From the NCBI GenBank assembly GCA_045580165.1, contig JAZNNG010000059.1, forward strand, positions 1 to 64,000: 64,000 nt of DNA, given 5' to 3'. The position numbers and the translations under genes were made by a program. Under the pieces are notes generated by a model. That model was not told the origin of the DNA. It ran no database searches and was given only the letters and a program-made list of their open reading frames with translations. Of the stretch, positions 48,754-56,125 are shown in pieces. Every line of letters begins with the position of its first letter. Within the stretch, counting starts at the first letter, position 1. Source of the DNA: UBA4717 sp045580165. GTDB lineage: Bacteria > Bacillota > Clostridia > Oscillospirales > CAG-272.

Positions 48754-49623
48754 TTATAGGGCATCAGCTTTTAAGCCTGTAAGTTCTTCAACCACAGGTA
48801 ATTCGTAGCAAGGGATATAAATTCCCCACAAGTCGTTATTATGTTCGAATTCCAATATATGGTAGCCCTTGCAAATAATACAACCGTACTTATCTTCGCT
48901 TAACTTATATTGTTTATATATCCCTTTGTTGTATTTCTCATCTTTATTCCATCCGAGAATGCGAATGATTTTTTTGATTGATTTAATTGCTTTTATTTTG
49001 GACAACGGAATAGCATATTTTCCTTCCAGATTAGCTAAATATAAATTTTCTGAATCTGTAAAAATATGAAAAACAGGGGTGAAATACGGTGCGATTTGCA
49101 AACCTTTTTCGCAAACCTTAATATTGTCGTTCTTAATTTTGTAAAAGAAAGATAAAATATCAATTTCTTTTGAATCTTTGGGCACCTTTAAATCCGCAAA
49201 AATGGACTCACAGGTCTTTTCTAAATTATTGAGCTCTTGAGAATTTTCTTCCGTTTCCAAAACATTCTTTGCTTTATGCATACTGATAAGTTTAAGAAGC
49301 GCCCAAGCTACCAAACAAGCTCCGCCAAGCCAAAAAAGCCAAGAAGCGTTTTGATATGCTTCGCTGAGTGTAACACCGTCTTCTCCTCCCAAGGCTTTTA
49401 GTATGAAGATAGCGATAAGAGCTCCAACTGCTCCACAAATCCAATGTCCAATTCGTATGGGAAGCGGCAGTTTGCTTTTTTCAATCGTTTCCTCAACATT
49501 TTCAGAAGAAGATTCAAGAGATTGTGTTAGAAATAAAGCCGGCTTCACTACCACCAATTCTTCACCATTAATTTGTTCGTTTTTCTTATTTTTTGTAAGG
49601 TCAATTCCCAAAAATGGTTTCAT
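48754..49623 (-). CDS. Membrane protein of unknown function
   Basis: The product is 289 residues from ATG 49623, with GAGG upstream. A hydrophilic N terminus of about 55 residues is followed by two transmembrane helices (about 60-80 and 90-115). A long cytoplasmic domain follows, rich in Lys and Ile, ending ICKGYHILEFEHNNDLWGIY. No family recognised. AT-rich codon use differs from the spoVA genes on both sides. It follows the PH-like membrane protein gene and lies within the DNA that splits the spoVA operon. Confidence 0.55.
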   Translation of the reverse strand: MKPFLGIDLTKNKKNEQINGEELVVVKPALFLTQSLESSSENVEETIEKSKLPLPIRIGHWICGAVGALIAIFILKALGGEDGVTLSEAYQNASWLFWLGGACLVAWALLKLISMHKAKNVLETEENSQELNNLEKTCESIFADLKVPKDSKEIDILSFFYKIKNDNIKVCEKGLQIAPYFTPVFHIFTDSENLYLANLEGKYAIPLSKIKAIKSIKKIIRILGWNKDEKYNKGIYKQYKLSEDKYGCIICKGYHILEFEHNNDLWGIYIPCYELPVVEELTGLKADAL

Positions 49624-49653
49624 TATCAAAACCTCTTTTTTTATGATTACCGT

Positions 49654-50112
49654 TTAATTTTTGTCTGCTGAACTCAATGCCTCGTTTATAAGGTCTACGA
49701 GTCTATCGCTCAAGATCGCCATTGATTCTATGTGTACCTTTTGGTCTGCAACGTAAAGTGTCATTGAATCGGAGTTTTTCCTCAAGCCCTTAATGTCGGT
49801 GAACGCATAGGTGTAAGTTTTTCCGAACATTGTGGTATATGTAAATTGGTTATCCGAAATTATATGAATGGTCTGGTTTTTCCAACAAAGCACCGCTGCT
49901 ATTCCGAGCACTATTGCGAGCACAGCACCGACTATCGCCCATACCGAAAGGCTGATTGCAAAATAAACGCCGAGTGCAATTCCACCGACCAAAAATACGA
50001 TAGCCATAGAAAGCAGACGTTCGGGCAGGTACATATCTGCACGAGGCTTACTATCATCCATAGTCACGCCAAGTAAACCTTCAATAATCTTTGCAATAAT
50101 TTTAAGCTTCAT
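49654..50112 (-). CDS. Membrane protein with bacterial PH-like domain
   Basis: The product is 152 residues with a short N terminus and two close transmembrane helices (about 33-54 and 56-76). A C-terminal ~75-residue segment follows (IHIISDNQFTYTTMFGKTYTYAFTDIKGL ... LYVADQKVHIES) that has the strand pattern of bacterial PH domains (bPH2/DUF304-like). The exact family is not certain. AGGAGG precedes the ATG. First of a two-gene minus-strand unit. Function unknown; it lies between the two parts of the spoVA operon. Confidence 0.6.
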   Translation of the reverse strand: MKLKIIAKIIEGLLGVTMDDSKPRADMYLPERLLSMAIVFLVGGIALGVYFAISLSVWAIVGAVLAIVLGIAAVLCWKNQTIHIISDNQFTYTTMFGKTYTYAFTDIKGLRKNSDSMTLYVADQKVHIESMAILSDRLVDLINEALSSADKN

Positions 50113-50129
50113 AAAAAACCTCCTTGCAA

Positions 50130-50168
50130 GCTTGCTGCTTTAATTATAGCACAACAATTATAGCACAA
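50130..50168 (-). promoter_or_regulatory. Duplicated promoter region of the minus-strand pair
   Basis: A tandem AATTATAGCACAACA repeat gives two TATAAT boxes on the minus strand. The second has TTGTTG 17 bp upstream. The repeat may reflect slippage and could change promoter strength. Confidence 0.45.
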
Positions 50169-50249
50169 CAAAAACTCAAAGTAAATACTGTCGGTATATT
50201 TTTCTCCTTTATGTAAATGCTATTAAAAATATCCTTGTGTGGAGGAAAA

Positions 50250-51254
50250 ATGAGAATTATAAAATTACTAAGCGCACCCACAATAGAGCGCGCGGTGAGC
50301 GTTGTCGGCAAGAAGGAGCACGACGGGCCTCTCGGTGCTCTCTTTGACGTCTGCGACGAGACCGACACCTTTGACGCCGACACCTGGGAAAAATCCGAGA
50401 GCGAGATGCAACGCATTGCCCTCGACACGGCTCTCACTCGCTCGGGTCTGTCGGCGTCTGACGTCGGCGCGCTTTTCGCGGGCGACCTTATGAATCAGTG
50501 CACGAGCTCGTCCTACGGGCTCGCTAATTTCGACATTCCCTACTTCGGTCTCTACGGCGCCTGCTCGACCTGCGCCGAGTCGCGTATGCTTTCGTCTATG
50601 CTCGTGGATTCGGGCAAGATCACACGTGCCGCCGCGGTATGCTCGTCGCACAACTGCAGCGCCGAGCGTCAGTTCCGTTTTCCGCTTGAATACGGCGGTC
50701 AGCGCACCCCCACGTCACAATGGACCGTGACGGGTGCAGGCGCTTTTATTCTCGGCGAGAGTAACGGCGCGAGTCCGAAAATCACCGCGGTGTTGCCCGG
50801 CAAGGTGGTCGACCGCGGCATCAGCGACGTCAACAATATGGGCGCGGCTATGGCTCCTGCCGCAATCGACACCATCGGCACATACTTTAAGGAAAGCGGT
50901 GAGTCGCCCGAGGATTTCGACGCGATAGTGACGGGCGACCTCGGCTACGAGGGCTCGTCCATTCTGGTGGATATATTAAAGTCAAGCGGGCTCGATATTT
51001 CAAAGCAGCATAAGGACTGCGGTCTTCTGATATACGACGGTGAAAAGCAGGACACCCACGCAGGCGGCTCGGGTTGCGGATGCTCTGCCGTGGTGCTTGC
51101 CTCGTATTTTCTGCCAAAGCTCAAAAGCGGCGAAATGAAGAAGATTCTTTTTACCGCCACGGGTGCGATGATGTCACCGACAAGTCTGCTCCAGGGGCTC
51201 ACCATTCCGGGAATCGCTCATCTGTTGAAGATCGAATCGGCGCAAGGGGGATAA
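50250..51254 (+). CDS. spoVAD: Stage V sporulation protein AD
   Basis: The 334-residue protein has a thiolase/ketoacyl-synthase fold and binds dipicolinic acid as part of the SpoVA complex. GALFDVCDETD, LFAGDLMNQCTSSSYGLA, GACSTCAESRM and SSHNCSAERQFRFP are typical. ATG 50250 has GGAGG upstream; an earlier in-frame ATG lacks a site. It overlaps no gene, and spoVAE follows after 4 bp. It is 2 kb away from spoVAC because of inserted DNA and so must have its own promoter or rely on transcription through the insert. Confidence 0.95.
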   Translation: MRIIKLLSAPTIERAVSVVGKKEHDGPLGALFDVCDETDTFDADTWEKSESEMQRIALDTALTRSGLSASDVGALFAGDLMNQCTSSSYGLANFDIPYFGLYGACSTCAESRMLSSMLVDSGKITRAAAVCSSHNCSAERQFRFPLEYGGQRTPTSQWTVTGAGAFILGESNGASPKITAVLPGKVVDRGISDVNNMGAAMAPAAIDTIGTYFKESGESPEDFDAIVTGDLGYEGSSILVDILKSSGLDISKQHKDCGLLIYDGEKQDTHAGGSGCGCSAVVLASYFLPKLKSGEMKKILFTATGAMMSPTSLLQGLTIPGIAHLLKIESAQGG

Positions 51255-51258
51255 GCTT

Positions 51259-51615
51259 ATGATGAATTATATATGGGCGTTCGTTGTCGGCGGTCTGTTC
51301 TGTGTTGTCGCGCAGATTCTCATTGACAGGACCAAGCTTACTCCTGCGCGGATACTCGTCGGCTACGTTGTTGCAGGTGTGATACTCACCGCGGTCGGCG
51401 TATATCAGCCACTCGTCGACTTCGCAGGCAGCGGTGCGACCGTGCCCCTCACGGGCTTTGGTTACGCGCTCGCCTGCGGTGTGCGCGAGGCGGTCGAAAA
51501 GGAGGGACTCTACGGCGCTCTGCGCGGCGGTCTTACCGCCACAAGCGCAGGCATCGCCGCCGCGATGTTCTTCGGGTTAGTGGCTTCGCTTGTTTTCAAG
51601 GGAAAGCCGAAGTGA
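51259..51615 (+). CDS. spoVAE: Stage V sporulation protein AE
   Basis: The 118-residue membrane protein has four predicted helices and is a channel subunit of the SpoVA dipicolinate system. AFVVGGLFCVVAQILID, TPARILVGYVVAGV and GATVPLTGFGYALACG are conserved with SpoVAE and resemble SpoVAC. The start lies 4 bp after the spoVAD stop, with AAGGGGG as ribosome-binding site. The window lacks spoVAA, spoVAB and spoVAF, as in many Clostridia, which carry only the CDE core. Confidence 0.95.
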   Translation: MMNYIWAFVVGGLFCVVAQILIDRTKLTPARILVGYVVAGVILTAVGVYQPLVDFAGSGATVPLTGFGYALACGVREAVEKEGLYGALRGGLTATSAGIAAAMFFGLVASLVFKGKPK

Positions 51616-52019
51616 CGCGAGGGATTTTTCGGCTTTTTCGAGAAAAAGCCTCGGCAAAAAGCTTCAAACAGCGTGAAGACACGTCTTCGCGCGGGTATGG
51701 GGACTTGATTAGGTCTACTCTCTGAATTTTATCAGTTTTATTAGGAGCATTATCTCAACCTTTAACGGATATTCGTTCAAACTGCTCGACCACATTTTTC
51801 GCGGCGCTCTGCTTGGGGCCCACCACCGCCAAGCGCGCCTTGTCTGTAGTAAGCGTTCGGGTATGGGTCGATATTTCACTCGCCACAAAACCTCACGCGC
51901 GCCTTGCCCGTGGGGGCTACCCGCCGCGCTGTATGGGAGCCGACCCTTGTCGGCCGCGCGTTTCGCCTGTCGGGGCGCCTCAACCGCGTTTTGCCCGTGG
52001 GGGGCGTCCCCACCCGCAA
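51616..52019. repeat. Complex GC-rich dispersed repeat region
   Basis: The 450-bp gap after spoVAE holds a short hairpin (GGCTTTTT/AAAAAGCC near 51630) and GC-rich repeats from about 51880: TTGCCCGTGGGGGCTACCCG at 51904, the 17-mer TCGCCTGTCGGGGCGCC at 51963-51979 (also at 133-149) and TTGCCCGTGGGGGGCGTCCC at about 51991. A minus-strand frame (about 51750-51850) reads ARLAVVGPKQSAAKNVVEQF before a stop; it has no start or ribosome-binding site and looks like a dispersed-repeat relic. Confidence 0.55.
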
Positions 52020-52020
52020 A

Positions 52021-52050
52021 AAAAAGAACGGCTCTCGCCGTTCTTTTTTC
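52021..52050 (-). terminator. Terminator of the flavodoxin-like gene
   Basis: Perfect 12-bp stem AAAAAGAACGGC/GCCGTTCTTTTT with a TCTC loop, 19 bp past the stop codon. Confidence 0.92.
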
Positions 52051-52068
52051 GTTATCATTCTGATGAGA

Positions 52069-52488
52069 TCAAACCATTTCGGAAATAAGCTTGTCAAGCC
52101 ACTCGCATGCCGCGCTCATTTCCTCGGGCTTTACTCCCTTGAGGAAAGGAAGTCCTCCCTTAACGTAAAGCACGTTATCAAACACGTTTGCGCCCGCTTC
52201 CTTGATCTTGTTCTTGAGCGCCTCGGCGCCTGCCTCGGGACCGTCGATGATAAGAGCTACGTTATTTGCGCGCTCCTTTGTAAGCTCACCTGCAAAGCGC
52301 TCGAGCGTTGTGTCGAGAGTCTTTGACACGCTCGCTACTATTACCACCATTCTCTCCTTATTGCAGGAGTATGCGGGGGGAATCTTATCGTAGCTGTTTG
52401 CTACGTCGCTTGCGTACTTTCCAACTATCTCCTGTGCGAGAGTGTGGAGCTTTCCTTTACCTGAATATACAAGTGCTCTGAGTTTCAT
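52069..52488 (-). CDS. Flavodoxin-like fold protein
   Basis: The 139-residue protein has alternating strands and helices, with MKLRALVYSGKGKLHTLAQ at the N terminus where flavodoxins bind FMN phosphate. The usual T/S-x-T-G-x-T is not intact, so FMN binding is doubtful. MVVIVASVSKTLDTTLERF and VALIIDGPEAGAEAL fit later strands. It is downstream of the cysteine desulfurase gene on the same strand (64 bp gap). Role unknown; an electron carrier for Fe-S chemistry is possible but unproven. Confidence 0.6.
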   Translation of the reverse strand: MKLRALVYSGKGKLHTLAQEIVGKYASDVANSYDKIPPAYSCNKERMVVIVASVSKTLDTTLERFAGELTKERANNVALIIDGPEAGAEALKNKIKEAGANVFDNVLYVKGGLPFLKGVKPEEMSAACEWLDKLISEMV

Positions 52489-52552
52489 TTTTTCTCCATT
52501 CTGCCGTGGCTACGGCTGCATTTATTTTTTACTCCGACATATCGGAGAGCTT

Positions 52553-53743
52553 TTACCTATTCATTGTAACGAGTCTTTTCGCACCCTCAAGGAGCTTTGC
52601 AAGGAAAATATCCGCTTCCTCTACCGTGTTTTCGGGACAGAGCGACACACGGATAGTCGAGTCCGCGTCCTTATCACTAAGACCGAAGCTAATAAGCGTT
52701 CCCGAGATGTGACCCGTATTCGACGAGCACGCCGAGCCGCTTGACACGTATATTCCCTCAGACGAGAGATAGTGAAGCATAGTTTCGCTTTTAATATTCG
52801 GGAGCTTTATGCTCACGATGTGCGGCGCACGCTTTGCTTCTGGAAGATTAAGCGAAAAGCCGCTATACTCCGGAGCCTTGCCGATAACGTCGCAGATGCG
52901 GTCACGCACTGCGGTCATTTTAGCTATATCACCGTCGAGCGTTTTTGCCATTTCTGCCGCTGCGGCGCCAAATCCTGCGATGCCTACGGTATTTTCGGTG
53001 CCCGAACGGAAGCCCTTTTCCTGTCCTCCGCCGAACACGGTCGGGGATAGCTTTCTCGCCTTGAAGACCGCAGGGTCGACGTACAGAGCGCCCACTCCCT
53101 TGGGTCCGTGTATCTTATGTGCCGACAGGGTTATCATATCCGCGCCGAGTGTGGAAGGAGTGAATTTTAATTTCATAAATCCCTGCACCGCATCGGTATG
53201 CACGAGGGCCTCACGATTCTTTGATCTTACTATTTCCGACACCCGTTTTATATCGTTGACCGCGCCCGTTTCGTTATTGACGAGCATCACGCTGACTATA
53301 ACGGTATTCGCGTCGGTCTCGCGCTCGAGGGTGTCATAGTCAAGCACGCCGCCGACGGTTTTGAGCCTTACCACCTTGTATCCCTGCTCCTCGAGTCTTT
53401 TTGCGGCTTCGAGGACGGCGGGGTGCTCACTGTCGGACACTATTATTTTTTTGCCGGGTGTAAACTTTTTTGCGTAGCACGCGCCAAGCAGTGCGAGGTT
53501 ATCCGCCTCGGTTCCCGACGCGGTAAATATGAGTCTGTTGTCGCCGAGCGACGAGACTCCGCGCACGCCGAGCGACGTGAGTATCTCGCTTCTCGCGCGT
53601 GTCACAAGCTTTTCCGCCTCCACTCCGAGAAGATGCTTTGACGAAGGGTTTCCCCATGACGTGTCCATTGCCTCAAGCATTCTTTCTCTGGCGGTGGGGG
53701 AAAGCGCAGTGGTCGCGCTGTTATCAAAATAGATCTTACTCAT
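52553..53743 (-). CDS. Cysteine desulfurase (NifS/IscS family)
   Basis: The 396-residue PLP enzyme removes sulfur from cysteine for Fe-S clusters and thio-modified tRNA. It begins YFDNSATTALS. GTEADNLALLG, HTDAVQGFMKL, the PLP-lysine motif LSAHKIHGPKGVGALY and the catalytic-Cys loop SSGSACSSNTGH are intact. The first four bases overlap the stop of the lipoprotein gene (ATGA), so translation is coupled. No iscU or mnmA neighbour is present. Which of the iscS/nifS types it is cannot be told from sequence alone. Confidence 0.94.
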   Translation of the reverse strand: MSKIYFDNSATTALSPTARERMLEAMDTSWGNPSSKHLLGVEAEKLVTRARSEILTSLGVRGVSSLGDNRLIFTASGTEADNLALLGACYAKKFTPGKKIIVSDSEHPAVLEAAKRLEEQGYKVVRLKTVGGVLDYDTLERETDANTVIVSVMLVNNETGAVNDIKRVSEIVRSKNREALVHTDAVQGFMKLKFTPSTLGADMITLSAHKIHGPKGVGALYVDPAVFKARKLSPTVFGGGQEKGFRSGTENTVGIAGFGAAAAEMAKTLDGDIAKMTAVRDRICDVIGKAPEYSGFSLNLPEAKRAPHIVSIKLPNIKSETMLHYLSSEGIYVSSGSACSSNTGHISGTLISFGLSDKDADSTIRVSLCPENTVEEADIFLAKLLEGAKRLVTMNR

Positions 53744-54297
53744 TTCTCAAGAGTCATTCCGTCTGCCATATAGATGACGTCCTCAATATGCTCGTCGTAT
53801 CTGTCGGCGCGAGCCGTATACGTAAACACGTATACCTCGGGCTGTGACGTAAATATCGCGGTATTCTGTACGTAGCACACTATCTGCATAAACTTGTATT
53901 CAACGCCGCCGATGCTTACCGTATAGATGTACTTTTTTGCAGGAAGTCCGCAAAGAGTTGTATCCGTGCCCTCTTCCTCGTAATTAAGCTCGCCGAGACC
54001 TGCCGTGAAGTCCTCGGAATACTTGCTCCAATACTCCTCTGCCGAATTCACGTCTGCCGAGTCAAAGCCCATCACCGACACGTTCGAGGTATCAAATTCG
54101 CTTACCTTTGCCGAGGTGATACCGCCCTGCTCCATCACTGTCCAGTCTCTTACCATATAGAAGTTATACCCTACTCCGTCTGCCGATATCTCAACGCAGC
54201 CCTCGGGCGCGTTTTCGTCTATCTCGCCGCACGAGGCGAGAGCCAGCACGGCAAATGCCGCGAGCACAAGCACAAAAAGTCTTAAAGTCCTATTCAT
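53740..54297 (-). CDS. Lipoprotein with PsbP/DcrB-like domain
   Basis: The product is 185 residues from ATG 54297, with GGAGGAG upstream. A lipoprotein signal ends in lipobox LALASC (Cys at about residue 23). The mature part (VGYNFYMVRDWTVMEQGG ... TTLCGLPAKKYIYTVSIGG) resembles the PsbP/DcrB (Mog1-like) fold found in clostridial lipoproteins. It is unusual that a surface lipoprotein is translationally coupled to a cytoplasmic cysteine desulfurase. Function unknown. Confidence 0.7.
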   Translation of the reverse strand: MNRTLRLFVLVLAAFAVLALASCGEIDENAPEGCVEISADGVGYNFYMVRDWTVMEQGGITSAKVSEFDTSNVSVMGFDSADVNSAEEYWSKYSEDFTAGLGELNYEEEGTDTTLCGLPAKKYIYTVSIGGVEYKFMQIVCYVQNTAIFTSQPEVYVFTYTARADRYDEHIEDVIYMADGMTLEK

Positions 54298-54345
54298 TAA
54301 AAGCTCCTCCTGCGGCACACGCCGCACACAAATCGTACTGTTTGT

Positions 54346-54374
54346 ATTATACTTGAAACTCGCGGCGATGTCAA
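54346..54374 (-). promoter_or_regulatory. Consensus promoter of the lipoprotein-desulfurase operon
   Basis: On the minus strand: -35 TTGACA (54369-54374), 17-bp spacer, -10 TATAAT (54346-54351), both perfect. Confidence 0.88.
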
Positions 54375-54413
54375 CTTGCTAATTGTAAATAAATATATTA
54401 TATACTAAAATAA

Positions 54414-54442
54414 TTGACATAGCGCGTGTTTTGTGCTATAAT
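54414..54442 (+). promoter_or_regulatory. Consensus promoter of the yicC gene cluster
   Basis: -35 TTGACA (54414-54419), 17-bp spacer, -10 TATAAT (54437-54442), both perfect. Likely the main promoter of the yicC-to-prkC run. Confidence 0.88.
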
Positions 54443-54482
54443 GTATATCTGTAAAACTATGTCTTATTACACGGAGGTCTGT

Positions 54483-55370
54483 ATGGTTCGCAGTATGACG
54501 GCGTTTTCAAGATGCTTTGAAAGCACCGCTTCCAAAAACATCACGGTCGAATTAAAGTCGGTAAACAACCGCTATCTCGACTGCTCGGTCAAGGTTTCGA
54601 GAGCCTTTTCGTTCCTTGAGGACAAGATAAGAAAGTACGTAAGCGAGTGCGGTATCAGCCGCGGCAAGCTCGATATCTACGTTGGTGTTGAGGTTACCGA
54701 GGACTCGGGCGCTCTCGTCGACATTGACACGCCGTTTGCCGAAAGCTACGTAAACGCGCTCAAGAAGCTGCGCGACACCTTCGGTCTTGCTGACGATATT
54801 TCGGTTATGACAGTGGCTCAGAACCGCGAGATATTCACGGTCACGAGAAAAGAAGAGGACGTCGAGGCGGCTTGGCAGGAGCTTTTACCGATACTTGACA
54901 AGGCGGTTGCCGAGTTTATCGCGATGCGCGAGTCGGAGGGCGAAAAGCTCAAGGCTGACATTCTCGGAAAGCTTGCGGGAATAGAAAAGATAAAGGCGAA
55001 GATCGCCGAGTATTCGGAGACCGACATCAAGACCTACCGTGAGCGCTTTGAGGCAAAGCTCAAGCAGGCTCTTGCAGACTCGAAGATAGACTTAAACGAA
55101 AGCCTCGTGCTTACCGAGTGTGCGATATACGCCGACAGAGTTGCAATTGACGAGGAAATGGTAAGACTCGACTGTCACTTCGCGGCGTTCAAGGAGATAC
55201 TTAATGAAAACGTACCCGTCGGCAGAAAGCTTGACTTCTTGCTTCAGGAGATAAACCGAGAGATAAACACCACGGGCTCCAAGTGCAACAATGCGGAGAT
55301 CGCTTCTCTCGTTGTCGAGGTCAAGAGCGAGCTTGAAAAGATACGCGAGCAGATACAGAACATAGAGTAA
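54483..55370 (+). CDS. YicC-family endoribonuclease
   Basis: This 295-residue protein belongs to the YicC/YloC family, shown in other bacteria to be an endoribonuclease. It begins MVRSMTAFSR and has the family segments VELKSVNNRYLD, RGKLDIYVGVE and LDFLLQEINREINTTGSKC near the C terminus. ATG 54483 has GGAGG upstream; the earlier in-frame ATG lies too near the promoter. It opens a Firmicutes-typical cluster and is followed by remA 19 bp later. Confidence 0.93.
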   Translation: MVRSMTAFSRCFESTASKNITVELKSVNNRYLDCSVKVSRAFSFLEDKIRKYVSECGISRGKLDIYVGVEVTEDSGALVDIDTPFAESYVNALKKLRDTFGLADDISVMTVAQNREIFTVTRKEEDVEAAWQELLPILDKAVAEFIAMRESEGEKLKADILGKLAGIEKIKAKIAEYSETDIKTYRERFEAKLKQALADSKIDLNESLVLTECAIYADRVAIDEEMVRLDCHFAAFKEILNENVPVGRKLDFLLQEINREINTTGSKCNNAEIASLVVEVKSELEKIREQIQNIE

Positions 55371-55389
55371 TTCCGGGGGTGAGAGTTTT

Positions 55390-55662
55390 ATGAAATTTGT
55401 AAACGCAGGCTTCGGCAATATGATAGCCGTTGAAAGAATAGTAGCGCTTGCTTCTCCCGACTCCGCGCCCATCAAGCGTATAGTTCAGGACGCGAAGGAC
55501 GACGGACGCGCGATAGACATAAGCTGCGGCAGACGGACGCGCTCGGTCATAATCACCGACAGCGACCACGTTATTTTGTCCGCGGTACAGCCCGAGACTC
55601 TTTCGGGAAGGCTTAACGGAAAGCCCGACACGTACGGCGACCCCGATGAGGAAAACGATTAA
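55390..55662 (+). CDS. remA: RemA-family (DUF370) regulatory protein
   Basis: The 90-residue protein starts MKFVNAGFGNMIAVERIVAL and has APIKRIVQDAKD and AIDISCGRRTRSVIITDS, the pattern of RemA, a DNA-binding activator of matrix genes in Bacillus. The acidic C-terminal tail is not conserved in character. GGGGGTGAG lies upstream. It follows yicC, as in most Firmicutes, but gmk, usually next, is missing. Confidence 0.92.
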   Translation: MKFVNAGFGNMIAVERIVALASPDSAPIKRIVQDAKDDGRAIDISCGRRTRSVIITDSDHVILSAVQPETLSGRLNGKPDTYGDPDEEND

Positions 55663-55765
55663 ATCGGGCTCTCGGGGCAAATAATCAAAGTGAATTTTAT
55701 AGGGCGGCTGCCCTTAAAAGAAGATATTAATTTTTTATCGCCGGGGATCCGGCACGGAGGACATT

Positions 55766-56056
55766 ATGGTTTACCCATCTATTGACGAATTGACACAGGA
55801 CAAGTTTAACAGATACACTCTCGTGGTTGCAACGGCAAAGTGCGCGAGAATGGTAACCGACGAATACGTGCGTCAGCGCGAGGTTGCCGAAAAGCTTCTC
55901 TCCTCCAACAAGGAGAGCGAAAAGAGCCTTGCGGCTATGATAAAGCGCGAGCTTCGCGACGATAAGGCGGTCAAGACCGCTATTGACCGCATCAAGTCGG
56001 GCGAATTCAAGGTAGACGAGACCAGCGTGGTTTTTGACGAATCCACTCTTGACTGA
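55766..56056 (+). CDS. rpoZ: RNA polymerase omega subunit
   Basis: This 96-residue protein helps RNA polymerase assembly. MVYPSIDELTQDKFNRYTLVVATAKCAR matches the omega signature of the first helices. The rest is charged and variable, as usual. GGAGG precedes the ATG. In the usual order gmk precedes it and coaBC follows; neither is here. A small hairpin AAACGGG/CCCGTTT at 56062-56080 follows and may attenuate transcription into priA. Confidence 0.9.
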   Translation: MVYPSIDELTQDKFNRYTLVVATAKCARMVTDEYVRQREVAEKLLSSNKESEKSLAAMIKRELRDDKAVKTAIDRIKSGEFKVDETSVVFDESTLD

Positions 56057-56125
56057 CACGAAAACGGGCTCGTCCCGTTTTTCTGCATATTTTGCGCCGA
56101 CTTATCGGCAATAACGGAGTAATTT

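Noticed and set aside
51813..52326. Overlapping ORFs of 66-140 residues in the GC-rich gap and across the flavodoxin-like gene
   Set aside because: They follow GC-rich repeat sequence or run antisense to the flavodoxin-like gene and lack start signals.
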